64,000 nt of DNA from DASVEG01 sp035540495 (GCA_035540495.1 DATLGL010000064.1:1-64000); one strand, 5' to 3'; numbered from the stretch's first letter, positions 34,177 through 42,766 are shown. Notes: generated by a model from the letters alone, not told the origin. Translations and numbers: made by a program.

Positions 34177-34854
34177 TCAGCCGAGCAGGGTCTCCATCTC
34201 GCTGCGCTCGAGGCGGCGGAACGTCCGGCGTCGGCCGTTGCGCTCGAGGATCGCGCCCTCCAGGTCGGCGGGCGCCATGGTGCGCTCCGGCCCGCCGAGC
34301 GCCTTCGCCGCGATCTTGAACGCGTCGGCCAGGCTGAGCCCGTCGGCAAACGAGTCCTTGAGGCGGGTGCTGATCGCATCGGCGTCGGTCGGCAGTACGC
34401 AGTAGCGGTCTTCGTCGACGACCAGTCCGTCGAAGGTGACGTGGTAGATCTCGTCGTCCTCGGCTGCGTAGCCCACCTCGGCGATGAGGATCTCGACCTC
34501 CATCGGCTTCATGTCGTGCGTGAAGGTCTGGCCGAGGATCTGGGCGTAGAGGTTGGCAAGCGACTTCGCGTGGACGTCTTCGCGGCTGTAGCGGTAGCCC
34601 TCGACGTCGGCCCACCGGACGCCGCCCTGGCGAAGCTGGTCGTACTCGTTGAACTTGCCGACCCCGCCGAAGGCGATGCGGTCGTAGATCTCGTTGATCT
34701 TGCGGAGCGTGTTCGACGGGTTGTCGGCCGCGATGAGGATGCCGTCGGCGTACTGCATCGCGAGCAACGCGCGGCCCTTGGCGATGTTGTTCCGGGCGAA
34801 CTTCGCCTTGTCGGCGATGATCTGCTCCGGCGAGACGTAGAAGGGCATGCTCAT
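34177..34854 (-). CDS. prcA: Proteasome subunit alpha PrcA
   Basis: A 225-residue alpha-type subunit. It begins with the gating tail MSMPFYVSPEQIIADKAKFA, typical of actinobacterial alpha subunits, and has no N-terminal catalytic Thr. The fold is visible in GILIAADNPSNTLRKINEIY and FGGVGKFNEYDQLRQGG. The alpha rings gate the 20S core and dock ARC. ATG 34854 is preceded by AGGAG at 8 nt; the in-frame upstream reading runs into prcB. It follows prcB on the same transcript. Confidence 0.95.
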   Translation of the reverse strand: MSMPFYVSPEQIIADKAKFARNNIAKGRALLAMQYADGILIAADNPSNTLRKINEIYDRIAFGGVGKFNEYDQLRQGGVRWADVEGYRYSREDVHAKSLANLYAQILGQTFTHDMKPMEVEILIAEVGYAAEDDEIYHVTFDGLVVDEDRYCVLPTDADAISTRLKDSFADGLSLADAFKIAAKALGGPERTMAPADLEGAILERNGRRRTFRRLERSEMETLLG

Positions 34855-34912
34855 GCTGTCCGCTCCTGGCCTTCGGCCGGGCCGCTCGGGCCACGCTCGC
34901 GCAAGCGCTCGC

Positions 34913-35725
34913 TCATCGGTTGAGGCCCCTCTCGGTCTTGTGCGCGATGAGTGCGGCGAAGCGCTCCCCCACCTCCGACTCGGGCACGTCCTCGTAGCCA
35001 GCTGCGGTGATCGTGGCAACCGTCGGGTAGATGCCGCGCACGGCGTCAGGACCGCCCGTCGCGCTGTCTTCCTCGGCCGCTTCGTAGAGGCTCTGCACCG
35101 CGAGCTCGATCGCGGCGTCGCGATCCATTCCTTCCGTCCAGCCGAGCTTGATCGTCGTGCGGGCGTCTCGGCCGCCGCTGCCGGTCGCGTCGAAGTCCTT
35201 CTCCTCGTTGCGACCGCCGGTCGGGTCGTAGCTGAAGATGCGCCCGCGCCGCCGGCGGGTGTCGTACCCGGCGAAGAGCGGCACGACGATGAACCCCTGC
35301 ATCGCCATCCCGAGGTTCGCCCGGACCATCGTCGCGAGCATGTTGGCCTTGCCCTCCAGGCTGAGGGCGTTGCCGGTGACCTTCTCGTAGTGCTCGAGCT
35401 CGAGCTGGAACTGCTTGATCAGCTCGAGGCCGAAGCCCGCCGCGCCCGAGATGGCGACGCCCGACCAGCGGTCGGCGGCGTGGACCTTCTCGATGTCGCG
35501 CTGGGCGATGATGTTGCCGGCCGTTGCACGCCGGTCGCCAGCCATGATCACGCCATCGGCGTAGCGCAGGGCGACGATCGTGGTGCCGTGGGTGATGGTG
35601 AGCCCGGCGCTGATCGCGGCTGCGGCTCCGGCCGTCGGCGGCGTCGGCGACAGGTCGAGCTTGCGGAGCAGGGCATGGAAGCTCGGACCGGGGTCTTCGT
35701 TCGGCGGGAAGAGCGGTAACGACAT
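34913..35725 (-). CDS. prcB: Proteasome subunit beta PrcB
   Basis: A 270-residue beta subunit precursor. A 47-residue propeptide precedes the cleavage site ITHG/TTIVALRYADG; T48 becomes the N-terminal nucleophile. DGVIMAGDRRAT and SGAAGFGLELI are the conserved core, and an acidic mid-region follows. It provides the proteolytic chamber. The ATG lies 10 nt after TAGCGT, so the leader is very short. prcA follows after a 58-bp gap. Confidence 0.95.
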   Translation of the reverse strand: MSLPLFPPNEDPGPSFHALLRKLDLSPTPPTAGAAAAISAGLTITHGTTIVALRYADGVIMAGDRRATAGNIIAQRDIEKVHAADRWSGVAISGAAGFGLELIKQFQLELEHYEKVTGNALSLEGKANMLATMVRANLGMAMQGFIVVPLFAGYDTRRRRGRIFSYDPTGGRNEEKDFDATGSGGRDARTTIKLGWTEGMDRDAAIELAVQSLYEAAEEDSATGGPDAVRGIYPTVATITAAGYEDVPESEVGERFAALIAHKTERGLNR

Positions 35726-35764
35726 GACCCGATCGACGCTAGCGGAGCGGGTGCTCTACACCTT

Positions 35765-36226
35765 CTATGCGCTCTTGCGGACCGGCCACACGTACTCGAG
35801 GTCGTCGGGCTCGTCGGGGAAGTGCGGGCGGTAGAAGTCGGGGTCCTTGCGCAGCAGCGCGCTGCGATGGCTGAGGTGGACGGGTTCGTCGCCCCACCAC
35901 GGGGGCATCTTCTTCGCTCGCAGGAGCTCGCGCTCGCTGCGGATCCTCGTGATGCCGGCCTCGGCCAGGTCGGTGCGGATCGTCAGGTCGCAGGTGTCGG
36001 CGTGACCCCGTCGCACCCACTCCTCGATGACCGCCATGGCGTAGGCGCCGAGCGCCTCCTCGTAGCCCTTCCACATCAGCACGGCCGGGTGGTGCTTCCA
36101 GCCGTACTTCTCCCTCGTGAGGGCGCGGATGATCTGCAGCGCCTCGACGCGCTGCTTGCCCAGCCGCTTCGTGTCGAGGGCCTTCGCGCTCTCTTCGAAC
36201 GACGGGTACGGGACGAACGTCTGCAT
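35765..36226 (-). CDS. MSMEG_6728/pyrimidine-dimer glycosylase-like protein
   Basis: A 153-residue protein beginning MQTFVPYPSFEESAKALDTK, followed by RLGKQRVEALQIIRAL and KHHPAVLMWKGYEEAL. This is the MSMEG_6728-type family related to T4 endonuclease V-like pyrimidine-dimer DNA glycosylase/AP lyases. The R-L-G-K-Q-R-x-E motif is the family hallmark. The likely role is recognition of damaged pyrimidines, but the enzymatic assignment is from family knowledge only. ATG 36226 follows AGGGAA; the longer frame is rejected. It sits between prcB and a Nei-type glycosylase. Confidence 0.75.
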   Translation of the reverse strand: MQTFVPYPSFEESAKALDTKRLGKQRVEALQIIRALTREKYGWKHHPAVLMWKGYEEALGAYAMAVIEEWVRRGHADTCDLTIRTDLAEAGITRIRSERELLRAKKMPPWWGDEPVHLSHRSALLRKDPDFYRPHFPDEPDDLEYVWPVRKSA

Positions 36227-36231
36227 GTTCC

Positions 36232-36978
36232 CTATGCCGCCCGCTGAACCGGCTGGCAGGTCGTGCAGGTGTAGGCGGTGCGGCCGGCGACCGTGCTGGT
36301 CGTCGTCGCCGTGCCGCACTCGGCGCAGTTCTGTTGTTTGTAGATCCGCTTGGGCGTGATCTCCCCCGCCTCCTCGCCGGCGTGCATCAGCTCTCGGAGC
36401 GTTCGCCACAGGTTGCTCAGCTGCTCCACGCTGAGGTCTTCGGAGCGCGCCGTCGGGTGGATGTGCTCGACGAGGAGGGCTTCGGCGCGGAACACGTTGC
36501 CGACACCGCTGATCACCTTCTGATCGAGGAGGGCTGCGCCGATGGTGCTGCCACTCCTGCGGAGGTTGTCGATCGCTCGCTGCTCGTCGGCGGTCGGGTC
36601 GAGCGGGTCAGGCCCGAGATGCCCGATGAGGTGGTCGTGCTCCTCGGTCGTCAGGAGGGCGCAGGTGATCGGGGCGATGAGGTCCCAGTTGGCGACGCCC
36701 GGTCGTTGGAGACGGAGGCGGACCTGCTTCTTCGGCTCGGTCGTCCCGTCTCCTCGCAGGAAGATGCCCTGCATCCCGAGGTGGACGTGGATCACGTCGT
36801 CGCCGAAGTGGTGGAAGAGGTTCTTGCCTCGTGCGGTGACCGCCTCGAGTGGACGGCCGTCGAGTGCCGCTGCACCGTCGGCGAACTTGCCCTGCGGACT
36901 GCTCACCTCGATCGGCCCGACGCCGACGAGCTCCTGCTGCAATCGAGCGAGGCGGTGGTAGAGGTGTCCCTCCGGCAT
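36232..36978 (-). CDS. Fpg/Nei-family DNA glycosylase/AP lyase
   Basis: A 248-residue enzyme. It starts MPEGHLYHRLA: Pro2 becomes the catalytic N-terminus and Glu3 is conserved, so ATG 36978 must be the real start rather than GTG 36981. The H2TH region is VISGVGNVFRAEALL, and a C-terminal zinc finger has CAECGTA and CTTC. The family excises oxidised bases and cleaves the abasic site. The N-terminal PEGH and the zinc finger fit Nei2-type endonuclease VIII of actinobacteria. It precedes the pyrimidine-dimer glycosylase with a 5-bp gap. Confidence 0.9.
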   Translation of the reverse strand: MPEGHLYHRLARLQQELVGVGPIEVSSPQGKFADGAAALDGRPLEAVTARGKNLFHHFGDDVIHVHLGMQGIFLRGDGTTEPKKQVRLRLQRPGVANWDLIAPITCALLTTEEHDHLIGHLGPDPLDPTADEQRAIDNLRRSGSTIGAALLDQKVISGVGNVFRAEALLVEHIHPTARSEDLSVEQLSNLWRTLRELMHAGEEAGEITPKRIYKQQNCAECGTATTTSTVAGRTAYTCTTCQPVQRAA

Positions 36979-37008
36979 CACCTTGCCGGTACCCGAGGTG
37001 CCGCGGAG

Positions 37009-37563
37009 TTACGCCTTCAGCGCTGCGACGCGCTGCTTCGCCAGGGCGATCAGCTCCTGTACCTCGGGGTCATGAGCTTCGAGGTAGGCCGAAGCCGCCT
37101 CAAGGCGTTCGTAATCGTCGGCGAAGTCCCCGAGTGCGTTGTTGCACCGAAAGCACAAGAGCCCGCGTGCGCGTCCCGAGGCGTGATCGTGATCGACATG
37201 AAGCGAGATGTTCTGCGTCGGCCCTCGCTTGCATATCGCGCAGACGCCCCCTTGGGCGGCGAGCGTCGCTTCGTACTCGTCGATTGAGATGCCGTACTTC
37301 CGCCTCAGGTACGCGTCTCGTTCGCGTCTCTTGTACCCCGGATCCGACTTTACGCGACGCTGCGCAGCGCGCACCCGTTCCGGGTTCGCCTGCTGCCACC
37401 GCTTGACCCGAGCGATCTCTCGCTCACGGTTGGCTTGATAGCGCGCCTTCCGCTTCTCCGCAGTGCAGCTCTTGCATTCTGGCCTGCGCCCATCGGCCGC
37501 AGCGCTGTCCCTATAGAAGGCTTCGACAGGCTTGGTTTCGCCGCAATGCAGGCAGCTCTTCAT
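37009..37563 (-). CDS. Endonuclease VII-type HNH endonuclease
   Basis: A 184-residue protein. An N-terminal zinc ribbon (CLHCGETK ... CKSC) is followed by a basic helical region with many Arg/Lys and a recombination-endonuclease VII domain (VCAICKRG ... LHVDHDHASGRARGLLCFRCNNALG). The DHDH...C-x2-C pattern is the catalytic HNH/ββα-metal motif. Endonuclease VII cleaves branched DNA and is typical of phages. A LexA-type palindrome directly precedes a -10 (TACTGT) 6 nt before the ATG, so it is probably leaderless and SOS-inducible. It may be a transferred gene inserted between pup and the nei gene. Confidence 0.85.
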   Translation of the reverse strand: MKSCLHCGETKPVEAFYRDSAAADGRRPECKSCTAEKRKARYQANREREIARVKRWQQANPERVRAAQRRVKSDPGYKRRERDAYLRRKYGISIDEYEATLAAQGGVCAICKRGPTQNISLHVDHDHASGRARGLLCFRCNNALGDFADDYERLEAASAYLEAHDPEVQELIALAKQRVAALKA

Positions 37564-37575
37564 CCCGTAACAGTA

Positions 37576-37591
37576 CCGAACGTATGTTCGG
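37576..37591 (-). promoter_or_regulatory. LexA/SOS-box-like palindrome upstream of the endonuclease
   Basis: CCGAACATACGTTCGG, a perfect match to the actinobacterial/Bacillus-type SOS box CGAACN4GTTCG. It lies 12 nt before the endonuclease start codon, overlapping its core promoter. Confidence 0.7.
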
Positions 37592-37634
37592 GCCGCAACC
37601 GACTTTCGCAGGTCGGCGCGATACCTGTACGTAA

Positions 37635-37829
37635 CTACTGACCGCCCTTCTGGACATACGACCGCACGAAATCCTCCGCGTTCTCCTCAAGGACTTCGTC
37701 GATTTCGTCCAGAAGATCGTCGAGTTCGGCCTTCAATTTCTCGCCCTGCTCCGAGGGCGCGAGTTCGTCTTCGACGACCTCGTCCGTCCGCTGGGGTGCG
37801 GGCTTCCTCTTCTGCTCTCGCTCTGCCAT
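37635..37829 (-). CDS. pup: Prokaryotic ubiquitin-like protein Pup
   Basis: A 64-residue protein with a disordered N-terminus, a central coiled-coil region (EQGEKLKAELDDLLDEIDEV) and a C-terminus ending YVQKGGQ. The terminal Gln must be deamidated by Dop before PafA can use it, as in Mycobacterium. It is threaded into the ARC-PrcAB complex to target proteins for degradation. The start ATG 37829 is 18 nt after the dop stop; a GGGAGG lies further upstream. It follows dop on one transcript. Confidence 0.95.
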   Translation of the reverse strand: MAEREQKRKPAPQRTDEVVEDELAPSEQGEKLKAELDDLLDEIDEVLEENAEDFVRSYVQKGGQ

Positions 37830-37847
37830 ACCGCTGCCACTGCCTCC

Positions 37848-39341
37848 CTAGGAGTCCAGCCGAGCGATCAGCTCGGCGGGGCTCGAACATCCGTCCAACA
37901 AGGTATCGACAATGGCAGCCGTACCCCGAAGCGGTTCCATCATCGGAATCCTTCTGAGCGGCTCGGCGCCGAGGTCGAACACCAGTGAGTCCCAGTTGGC
38001 CGCCGCGATGGCCGGCGCCCACCGCTGCAGGCACTTCCCGCGGAAGTAGGCGCGGGTCGTCGTCGGCGGCTCCGACACCGCGGCCTCGACCTCTTCGTCG
38101 GTCGAGATGCGCTCGAGCCCGAGCCGGGCCGCGAGCGACTTGCCGGGACGGAGGTCGTGGTACTGCAGGTCCATCGCGGCGAGACGGGCATCGGTCCACG
38201 ACAGCCCGTGGCGCTCGCGGTACGCCGAGAGCAGCCGGTACTTCGCGACCCAGTCGACGGTGGTGGCCACCGACATCGGATCGGCTTCCAGCCCGGTGAG
38301 CACGGCCTCCCAGCGGCGGAGCACGTCGGCACCGACCTCCTCCGAACCGGTGGCGGCCAGGCCCCGCTCCTCGGCGTACTTCCGGGCGAGGTCGAGGTAC
38401 TCCCACTGGACCTCGAGCGCCGTCATCCGACGGCCGTCGGCCAGCTCCTGCGGCTCACGCAGCGACAAGTCGTAGGAGACGCGGCGGATGGTCGAGACGG
38501 GCATCGCGAACGTGAAGTCGCGCTCGCCGAAGAAGTCGTCCTCGATCATCGACAGCACGATCGCCGTCGTGCCGACCTTGAGGTACGTCGCCGCCTCCGA
38601 CATGTTGGCGTCGCCCACGATCACGTGGAGGCGCCGGTACTTCTGCGCATCGGCGTGCGGCTCGTCTCGCGTGTTGACGATCGGACGCTTCAGCGTCGTC
38701 TCGAGCCCGACCTCCTCCTCGAAGAAGTCGGCCCGCTGCGACACCTGGAAGTCGATCTCACGTCCACCGGTGGTGGCGGCCTCGGTGCCCACCTTGCCGG
38801 CGCCGCAGAAGATCTGGCGGGTGATGAAGTGCGGCATCACGTGCTGCACGATGCGAGCGAACGGCACCTGACGGTCCATGAGGTAGTTCTCGTGGGTCCC
38901 GTAGGAGTTGCCCTTGCCGTCGGAGTTGTTCTTGTAGACGACGATCCCCTGCCCGTTCGGCAGGGTCCGCGCGGCGGCGTCCATCGAGCGGGCGAGGATC
39001 ACCTCCCCCGCCCGGTCCCAGATCACGACCTCACGCGCGTTGGAGCATTCCGGCGTCGAGTACTCGGGGTGCGCGTGGTCGACGTAGAAGCGGGCGCCGT
39101 TGGTGAGCACCGCGTTCACGAGATGCGTCTCCACCTCGGGCGGCATCGCCGCCTCACGGGTGAACCCGCGGGCGTCGTTGCCGGGCTGCTCGTCCTCGAA
39201 ATCCCACCCCACCTTGCGGTTGAGCTCGGCCACGTACGCGTTGATGAGCACGGACGACGCGGCGATCGGGTTCGACTCACCCGCACCCCGCTGCTGGATG
39301 CCGTACTCCGTCTCGAGGCCGAGGACCTTCTGCAACGCCAT
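37848..39341 (-). CDS. dop: Pup deamidase/depupylase Dop
   Basis: A 497-residue carboxylate-amine ligase-like enzyme related to PafA. The N-terminal active site is VLGLETEYGI with E10, and the key Asp is D88 in NGARFYVDHAHPEYSTPEC. The insertion between these (the Dop loop, about 22-80) separates it from PafA. It converts Pup Gln to Glu and removes Pup from substrates. ATG 39341 is preceded by GAGGGG. The longer frame to 39491 runs through the kinase-like gene and is rejected. It is followed directly by pup. Confidence 0.95.
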   Translation of the reverse strand: MALQKVLGLETEYGIQQRGAGESNPIAASSVLINAYVAELNRKVGWDFEDEQPGNDARGFTREAAMPPEVETHLVNAVLTNGARFYVDHAHPEYSTPECSNAREVVIWDRAGEVILARSMDAAARTLPNGQGIVVYKNNSDGKGNSYGTHENYLMDRQVPFARIVQHVMPHFITRQIFCGAGKVGTEAATTGGREIDFQVSQRADFFEEEVGLETTLKRPIVNTRDEPHADAQKYRRLHVIVGDANMSEAATYLKVGTTAIVLSMIEDDFFGERDFTFAMPVSTIRRVSYDLSLREPQELADGRRMTALEVQWEYLDLARKYAEERGLAATGSEEVGADVLRRWEAVLTGLEADPMSVATTVDWVAKYRLLSAYRERHGLSWTDARLAAMDLQYHDLRPGKSLAARLGLERISTDEEVEAAVSEPPTTTRAYFRGKCLQRWAPAIAAANWDSLVFDLGAEPLRRIPMMEPLRGTAAIVDTLLDGCSSPAELIARLDS

Positions 39342-39354
39342 GGCCCCCTCGACG

Positions 39355-40242
39355 TTACCGGTCGAGCAGCGTCTCCACGTGCCCGGCCAGCCGCTCGAGC
39401 CCAGCGGTGTCGCCGGTCCAGGCGTACCACCCGAGGTGCGTCGTGCCGATGTGCAGCTCGTAGCAGTGGTGCCGCAGGGCAGCGTCGTCACCGGCGGCGC
39501 CGTCAGCGGTCATCCGGCCGAACGCGTCGACCGCGGCGATGCCCGGGTGGAACGTCGCACCCCAGAAGGTGCACCACGCGACGTCGAACAGGAAGTCGCC
39601 GATGACGGAGCACTTCCACGAGAAGACGGCGTTGACGCGCGACGCGTCGGGCGACACCAAGACGTTGCGGTGCAGGAGGTCACCGTGGACGACGTCGGAG
39701 CGTTGCGGCATCGCCGGGAGCAGCTCGTCGAGACGTGCCGCCGCACGTACGAACACGTCGTGAGCGTGAGGGTGCGCGGCGAGCTTCCCGGACCAGCCGG
39801 CGGTCGCGGCCCTCGGATCGTCGACGAGCCCTGACCGCAACCAGTCGTGCCAGCCGCTGGCCTCGGGACACGGGGCATCGCGCAGTGCCCGCAGCAATCG
39901 CTCGAGCATCGGCGCCGCTCGCTCGACCTCGTCGACGGTGACGTCCTCCAGGAAGCGCCCGTGGAAGCGGCGCGAGACGCAGTACGACGCGCCGAACGCG
40001 GAACCGATCTCGAGCACCTCGGGCACGGGCAGGTCGGGAGACGCGTACGCCATGGCCGCACGATCCGCCTCGAACCCGTCCCTGAACTCGCCGAGGCGGA
40101 GGACCAGCTCGTCGTCACCGACGCGATAACCGTACGCAGACGACCAGAAGCCGCCCGTGAGCGGCTCGAGGACCTCGATCGGCGCGCCGGAATGGAGCGA
40201 CGACAGGAGCCGGCGAACGTCGTCGAGCGACGGACGTTCCAC
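39355..40242 (-). CDS. Aminoglycoside phosphotransferase-like kinase
   Basis: A 295-residue APH-fold protein. Its N-lobe is visible around LTGGFWSSAYGYRVGDDELVL, the catalytic loop is VVHGDLLHRNVLV (HGDxxxxN), and the metal-binding position is SVIGDFLFDVAW. The usual I-D-W segment before it reads VFSWKC, so the sequence here is altered. The family phosphorylates small molecules such as antibiotics, choline or amino sugars; the substrate is unknown. It starts with GTG, lies between the methyltransferase and dop, and ends 13 nt before the dop start, so cotranscription with dop is likely. Confidence 0.75.
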   Translation of the reverse strand: MERPSLDDVRRLLSSLHSGAPIEVLEPLTGGFWSSAYGYRVGDDELVLRLGEFRDGFEADRAAMAYASPDLPVPEVLEIGSAFGASYCVSRRFHGRFLEDVTVDEVERAAPMLERLLRALRDAPCPEASGWHDWLRSGLVDDPRAATAGWSGKLAAHPHAHDVFVRAAARLDELLPAMPQRSDVVHGDLLHRNVLVSPDASRVNAVFSWKCSVIGDFLFDVAWCTFWGATFHPGIAAVDAFGRMTADGAAGDDAALRHHCYELHIGTTHLGWYAWTGDTAGLERLAGHVETLLDR

Positions 40243-40248
40243 CGCAGC

Positions 40249-40920
40249 TCAGTCGGTTGCCGTGACGCCGACCCAGAAGTGCGACGTCGTCGGCATCGGG
40301 ATCACGTCTCCGTCCCGGTTGCCCTCTGCCGCGGCCGCGACGTCGGCTTCGAACGCGCTTCGCTGATCCTCGGGGATCTGGCTCAGCAGCGCGCGGCCGC
40401 CGTGCGTCCACTGCCACCTCACGTACTCCTCGCCGGAGGAGAACGTGAAGGTGTGCTCATCCGCGCCCTTCTCGACGTAGGCGAAGCCGGCCTCCCGGAA
40501 CGCGTCTTCCACGAACGACTCGGGCGGACGCGCCCGCGGCGGCACGCCCAGGCGCTTCATCCACTCGGCCTGCACGTCGCCGACGCCGGCCATCTGCGGC
40601 TCTGGCAGGGCGACGACGGCGCGTCCGCCCGGCCGAAGCACACGGAGGAACTCGCCGCACGCCGCCACCGGATCGCTCACGAACTGCAGCACGAACCCCG
40701 ACAGCACGACGTCATACGACCCGGGGCGGAACGGCAGCGCGATCGCGTCGGCCGCCACCAGGGGCACCGGCCACGGGACGTGTTCGAGCATCTCGACCGA
40801 CACGTCGGTGCCCGTCGCCCAGCCGGCGACCGACGAGGCAGGGATCAGCGAGGCACCCGTTCCGCAGCCGACGTCGAGGATCTCCTCCGCGGGCGCGATG
40901 CGAGCCCGCCGGGCGAGCAC
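40249..40920 (-). CDS. SAM-dependent methyltransferase (class I)
   Basis: A class I methyltransferase with motif I EEILDVGCGTGASLI and motifs II-III near VAADAIALPFRPGSYDVVLS and LRVLRPGGRAVVAL. The substrate is unknown. GTG 40920 is the only standard start, but the frame continues upstream to at least 41025 with typical N-terminal sequence (YDSIIPFFAYWG). The nearest candidate start there is CTG 41025, overlapping the end of arc. The protein is therefore probably longer than the interval given here. It lies directly behind arc. Confidence 0.75.
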   Translation of the reverse strand: MLARRARIAPAEEILDVGCGTGASLIPASSVAGWATGTDVSVEMLEHVPWPVPLVAADAIALPFRPGSYDVVLSGFVLQFVSDPVAACGEFLRVLRPGGRAVVALPEPQMAGVGDVQAEWMKRLGVPPRARPPESFVEDAFREAGFAYVEKGADEHTFTFSSGEEYVRWQWTHGGRALLSQIPEDQRSAFEADVAAAAEGNRDGDVIPMPTTSHFWVGVTATD

Positions 40921-41008
40921 GACGCCCCAGTAGGCGAAGAACGGGATGATCGAGTCGTACGACGGCGCCGACTCCCCGAAGGTCTTCCCCCAGGACGGCG
41001 GCCCGTCG

Positions 41009-42766
41009 CTAGAGGTACTGGCCAGTGCCGACTCTCTCGATCGCCTTGCCGCCGGTGGCTTCGCCGGTCTTGGCGTCGTTGAGCAGGATCCGCATGTAGA
41101 CGATCCGCTCGCCCTTCTTGCCCGAGATCTTCGCCCAGTCGTCGGGGTTGGTGGAGTTCGGGAGGTCTTCGTGCTCCTTGTACTCCTGGCGGATCGAGTC
41201 GAGCAGGTGCTGCACGCAGATGCCCCGGCCCTCGCCCGCGATCTCGCGCTTGATGGCGAGCTTCTTCGAGCGTCGGACGATGTTGTCGATCATGGCCCCG
41301 GACGCGAAGTCCTTGAAGTACATGACCTCCTTGTCGCCGTTCTGGTACGTGACCTCGATGAAGCGGTTCTCGTCGGTGAGCGCGTACATCTCGGCCACGG
41401 TGCGCTCGATCATCACCCGCACGGCCTTCTCGGCGTCGCCGCCGCCGAGCTCCTCCACCTCGTCCTTGTCGAGCGGCAGCGCCGTCGTCAGGTACTTGTG
41501 GAAGATGTCGATCGCCGCGTCCTCGTCCGGGCGCTCGACCTTGATCTTCACGTCGAGGCGGCCCGGGCGGAGGATGGCCGGGTCGATCAGGTCTTCGCGG
41601 TTCGACGCGCCGATCACGATCACGTTGCGGAGCGTCTCGACACCGTCGATCTCCGCCAGCAGCTGCGGGACGATCGTCGACTCCATGTCGGACGAGATCC
41701 CGGTGCCGCGGGTGCGGAACAGCGAGTCCATCTCGTCGAAGAAGACGATGACCGGCATGCCCTCCTCGGACTTCTCGCGAGCCCGCTGGAAGACGAGCCG
41801 GATCTGGCGCTCGGTCTCGCCGACGTACTTGTTGAGCAGCTCGGGACCCTTGATGTTGAGGAAGTAGCTCTTCGCGCTGGTGTTGCCGGTCACCTCGGCG
41901 ACCTTCTTCGCCAGGGAGTTGGCGACGGCCTTGGCGATGAGCGTCTTGCCGCAGCCGGGAGGCCCGTAGAGGAGGATGCCCTTGGGCGGCGGCAGCTCGT
42001 ACTCGCCGAACAGATCGCGGTAGACGAACGGGAGCTCGACCGCGTCCTGGATCGCCTCGATCTGGTCGCCCAGGCCGCCGACGTCGTCGTAGGAGATGTC
42101 GGGGACCTCCTCGAGCACGAGCTCCTCGACCTCCGGCCGGGGCAGCTTCTCGAGCAGCAGGCCCGTCCGGGTGTCCATGAGCATCGTGTCGCCGGCCCGC
42201 ATCTTCACGTCCGGGTCGTTGAGCAGGCCCTCCGACAGCTCGACGACGCGCTCCTCGTCGGCCCGGCCGACGATCAGGGCGCGCAACCCGTCTTCCAGGA
42301 TCTCCTTGAGGATCACGACCTCGCCGCTCACCTCGGGCGAGCGGGCGAGGACGACGTTGAACGACTCGTTGAGGACGACCTCCTGGCCCTTCGTGAGCTC
42401 GATCTCCTCCAGATCCGGATGGAGGGCGACGCGCATCTTGCGACCCCCGCTGAACACGTCGGCGGTGCCGTCGTCGTTGCGGCCGAGGTACGTGCCGTAG
42501 GCAGCGGGCGGCTGCGTCAGCTTGTCGACCTCTTCCCGCAGCGCCGCGATGTGCTCGCGCGCCTCGCGAAGGGTGTAGGTGAGCTTCTCGTTCTGCGAGA
42601 CCGCCTGGGCGAGCTGACCCTTGGTCTCCAGCAGCTTCTCTTCGAGGGTTCGCACCCGCTTGGGCGCTTCCTGCAGCCGCCGCCGCAGGGTCATCACTTC
42701 CTCCTCGAGCATCGCCGCATGCTCTCGGAGCTCGTCGAGCTCTCGCTTCAGTTCGGCGTCCGACAT
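41009..42766 (-). CDS. arc: Proteasomal AAA ATPase ARC (Mpa)
   Basis: A 585-residue proteasome-activating ATPase. Residues 1-85 form the coiled coil that binds Pup, about 88-215 the double OB domain, then the AAA domain with Walker A GPPGCGKT (268-275), Walker B IVFFDEMD and arginine-finger region RPGRLD. The C-terminus ends GTGQYL, the motif with penultimate Tyr that opens the 20S gate. It unfolds pupylated substrates into PrcAB. ATG 42766 follows a near-ideal AAGGAGGTG. It is divergent from ferredoxin across 205 bp. Confidence 0.97.
   Translation of the reverse strand: MSDAELKRELDELREHAAMLEEEVMTLRRRLQEAPKRVRTLEEKLLETKGQLAQAVSQNEKLTYTLREAREHIAALREEVDKLTQPPAAYGTYLGRNDDGTADVFSGGRKMRVALHPDLEEIELTKGQEVVLNESFNVVLARSPEVSGEVVILKEILEDGLRALIVGRADEERVVELSEGLLNDPDVKMRAGDTMLMDTRTGLLLEKLPRPEVEELVLEEVPDISYDDVGGLGDQIEAIQDAVELPFVYRDLFGEYELPPPKGILLYGPPGCGKTLIAKAVANSLAKKVAEVTGNTSAKSYFLNIKGPELLNKYVGETERQIRLVFQRAREKSEEGMPVIVFFDEMDSLFRTRGTGISSDMESTIVPQLLAEIDGVETLRNVIVIGASNREDLIDPAILRPGRLDVKIKVERPDEDAAIDIFHKYLTTALPLDKDEVEELGGGDAEKAVRVMIERTVAEMYALTDENRFIEVTYQNGDKEVMYFKDFASGAMIDNIVRRSKKLAIKREIAGEGRGICVQHLLDSIRQEYKEHEDLPNSTNPDDWAKISGKKGERIVYMRILLNDAKTGEATGGKAIERVGTGQYL

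Noticed and set aside
37009..37563. Prophage remnant around the endonuclease VII gene
   Set aside because: No integrase, capsid or tail genes lie next to it; the flanking genes are chromosomal repair and proteasome genes.
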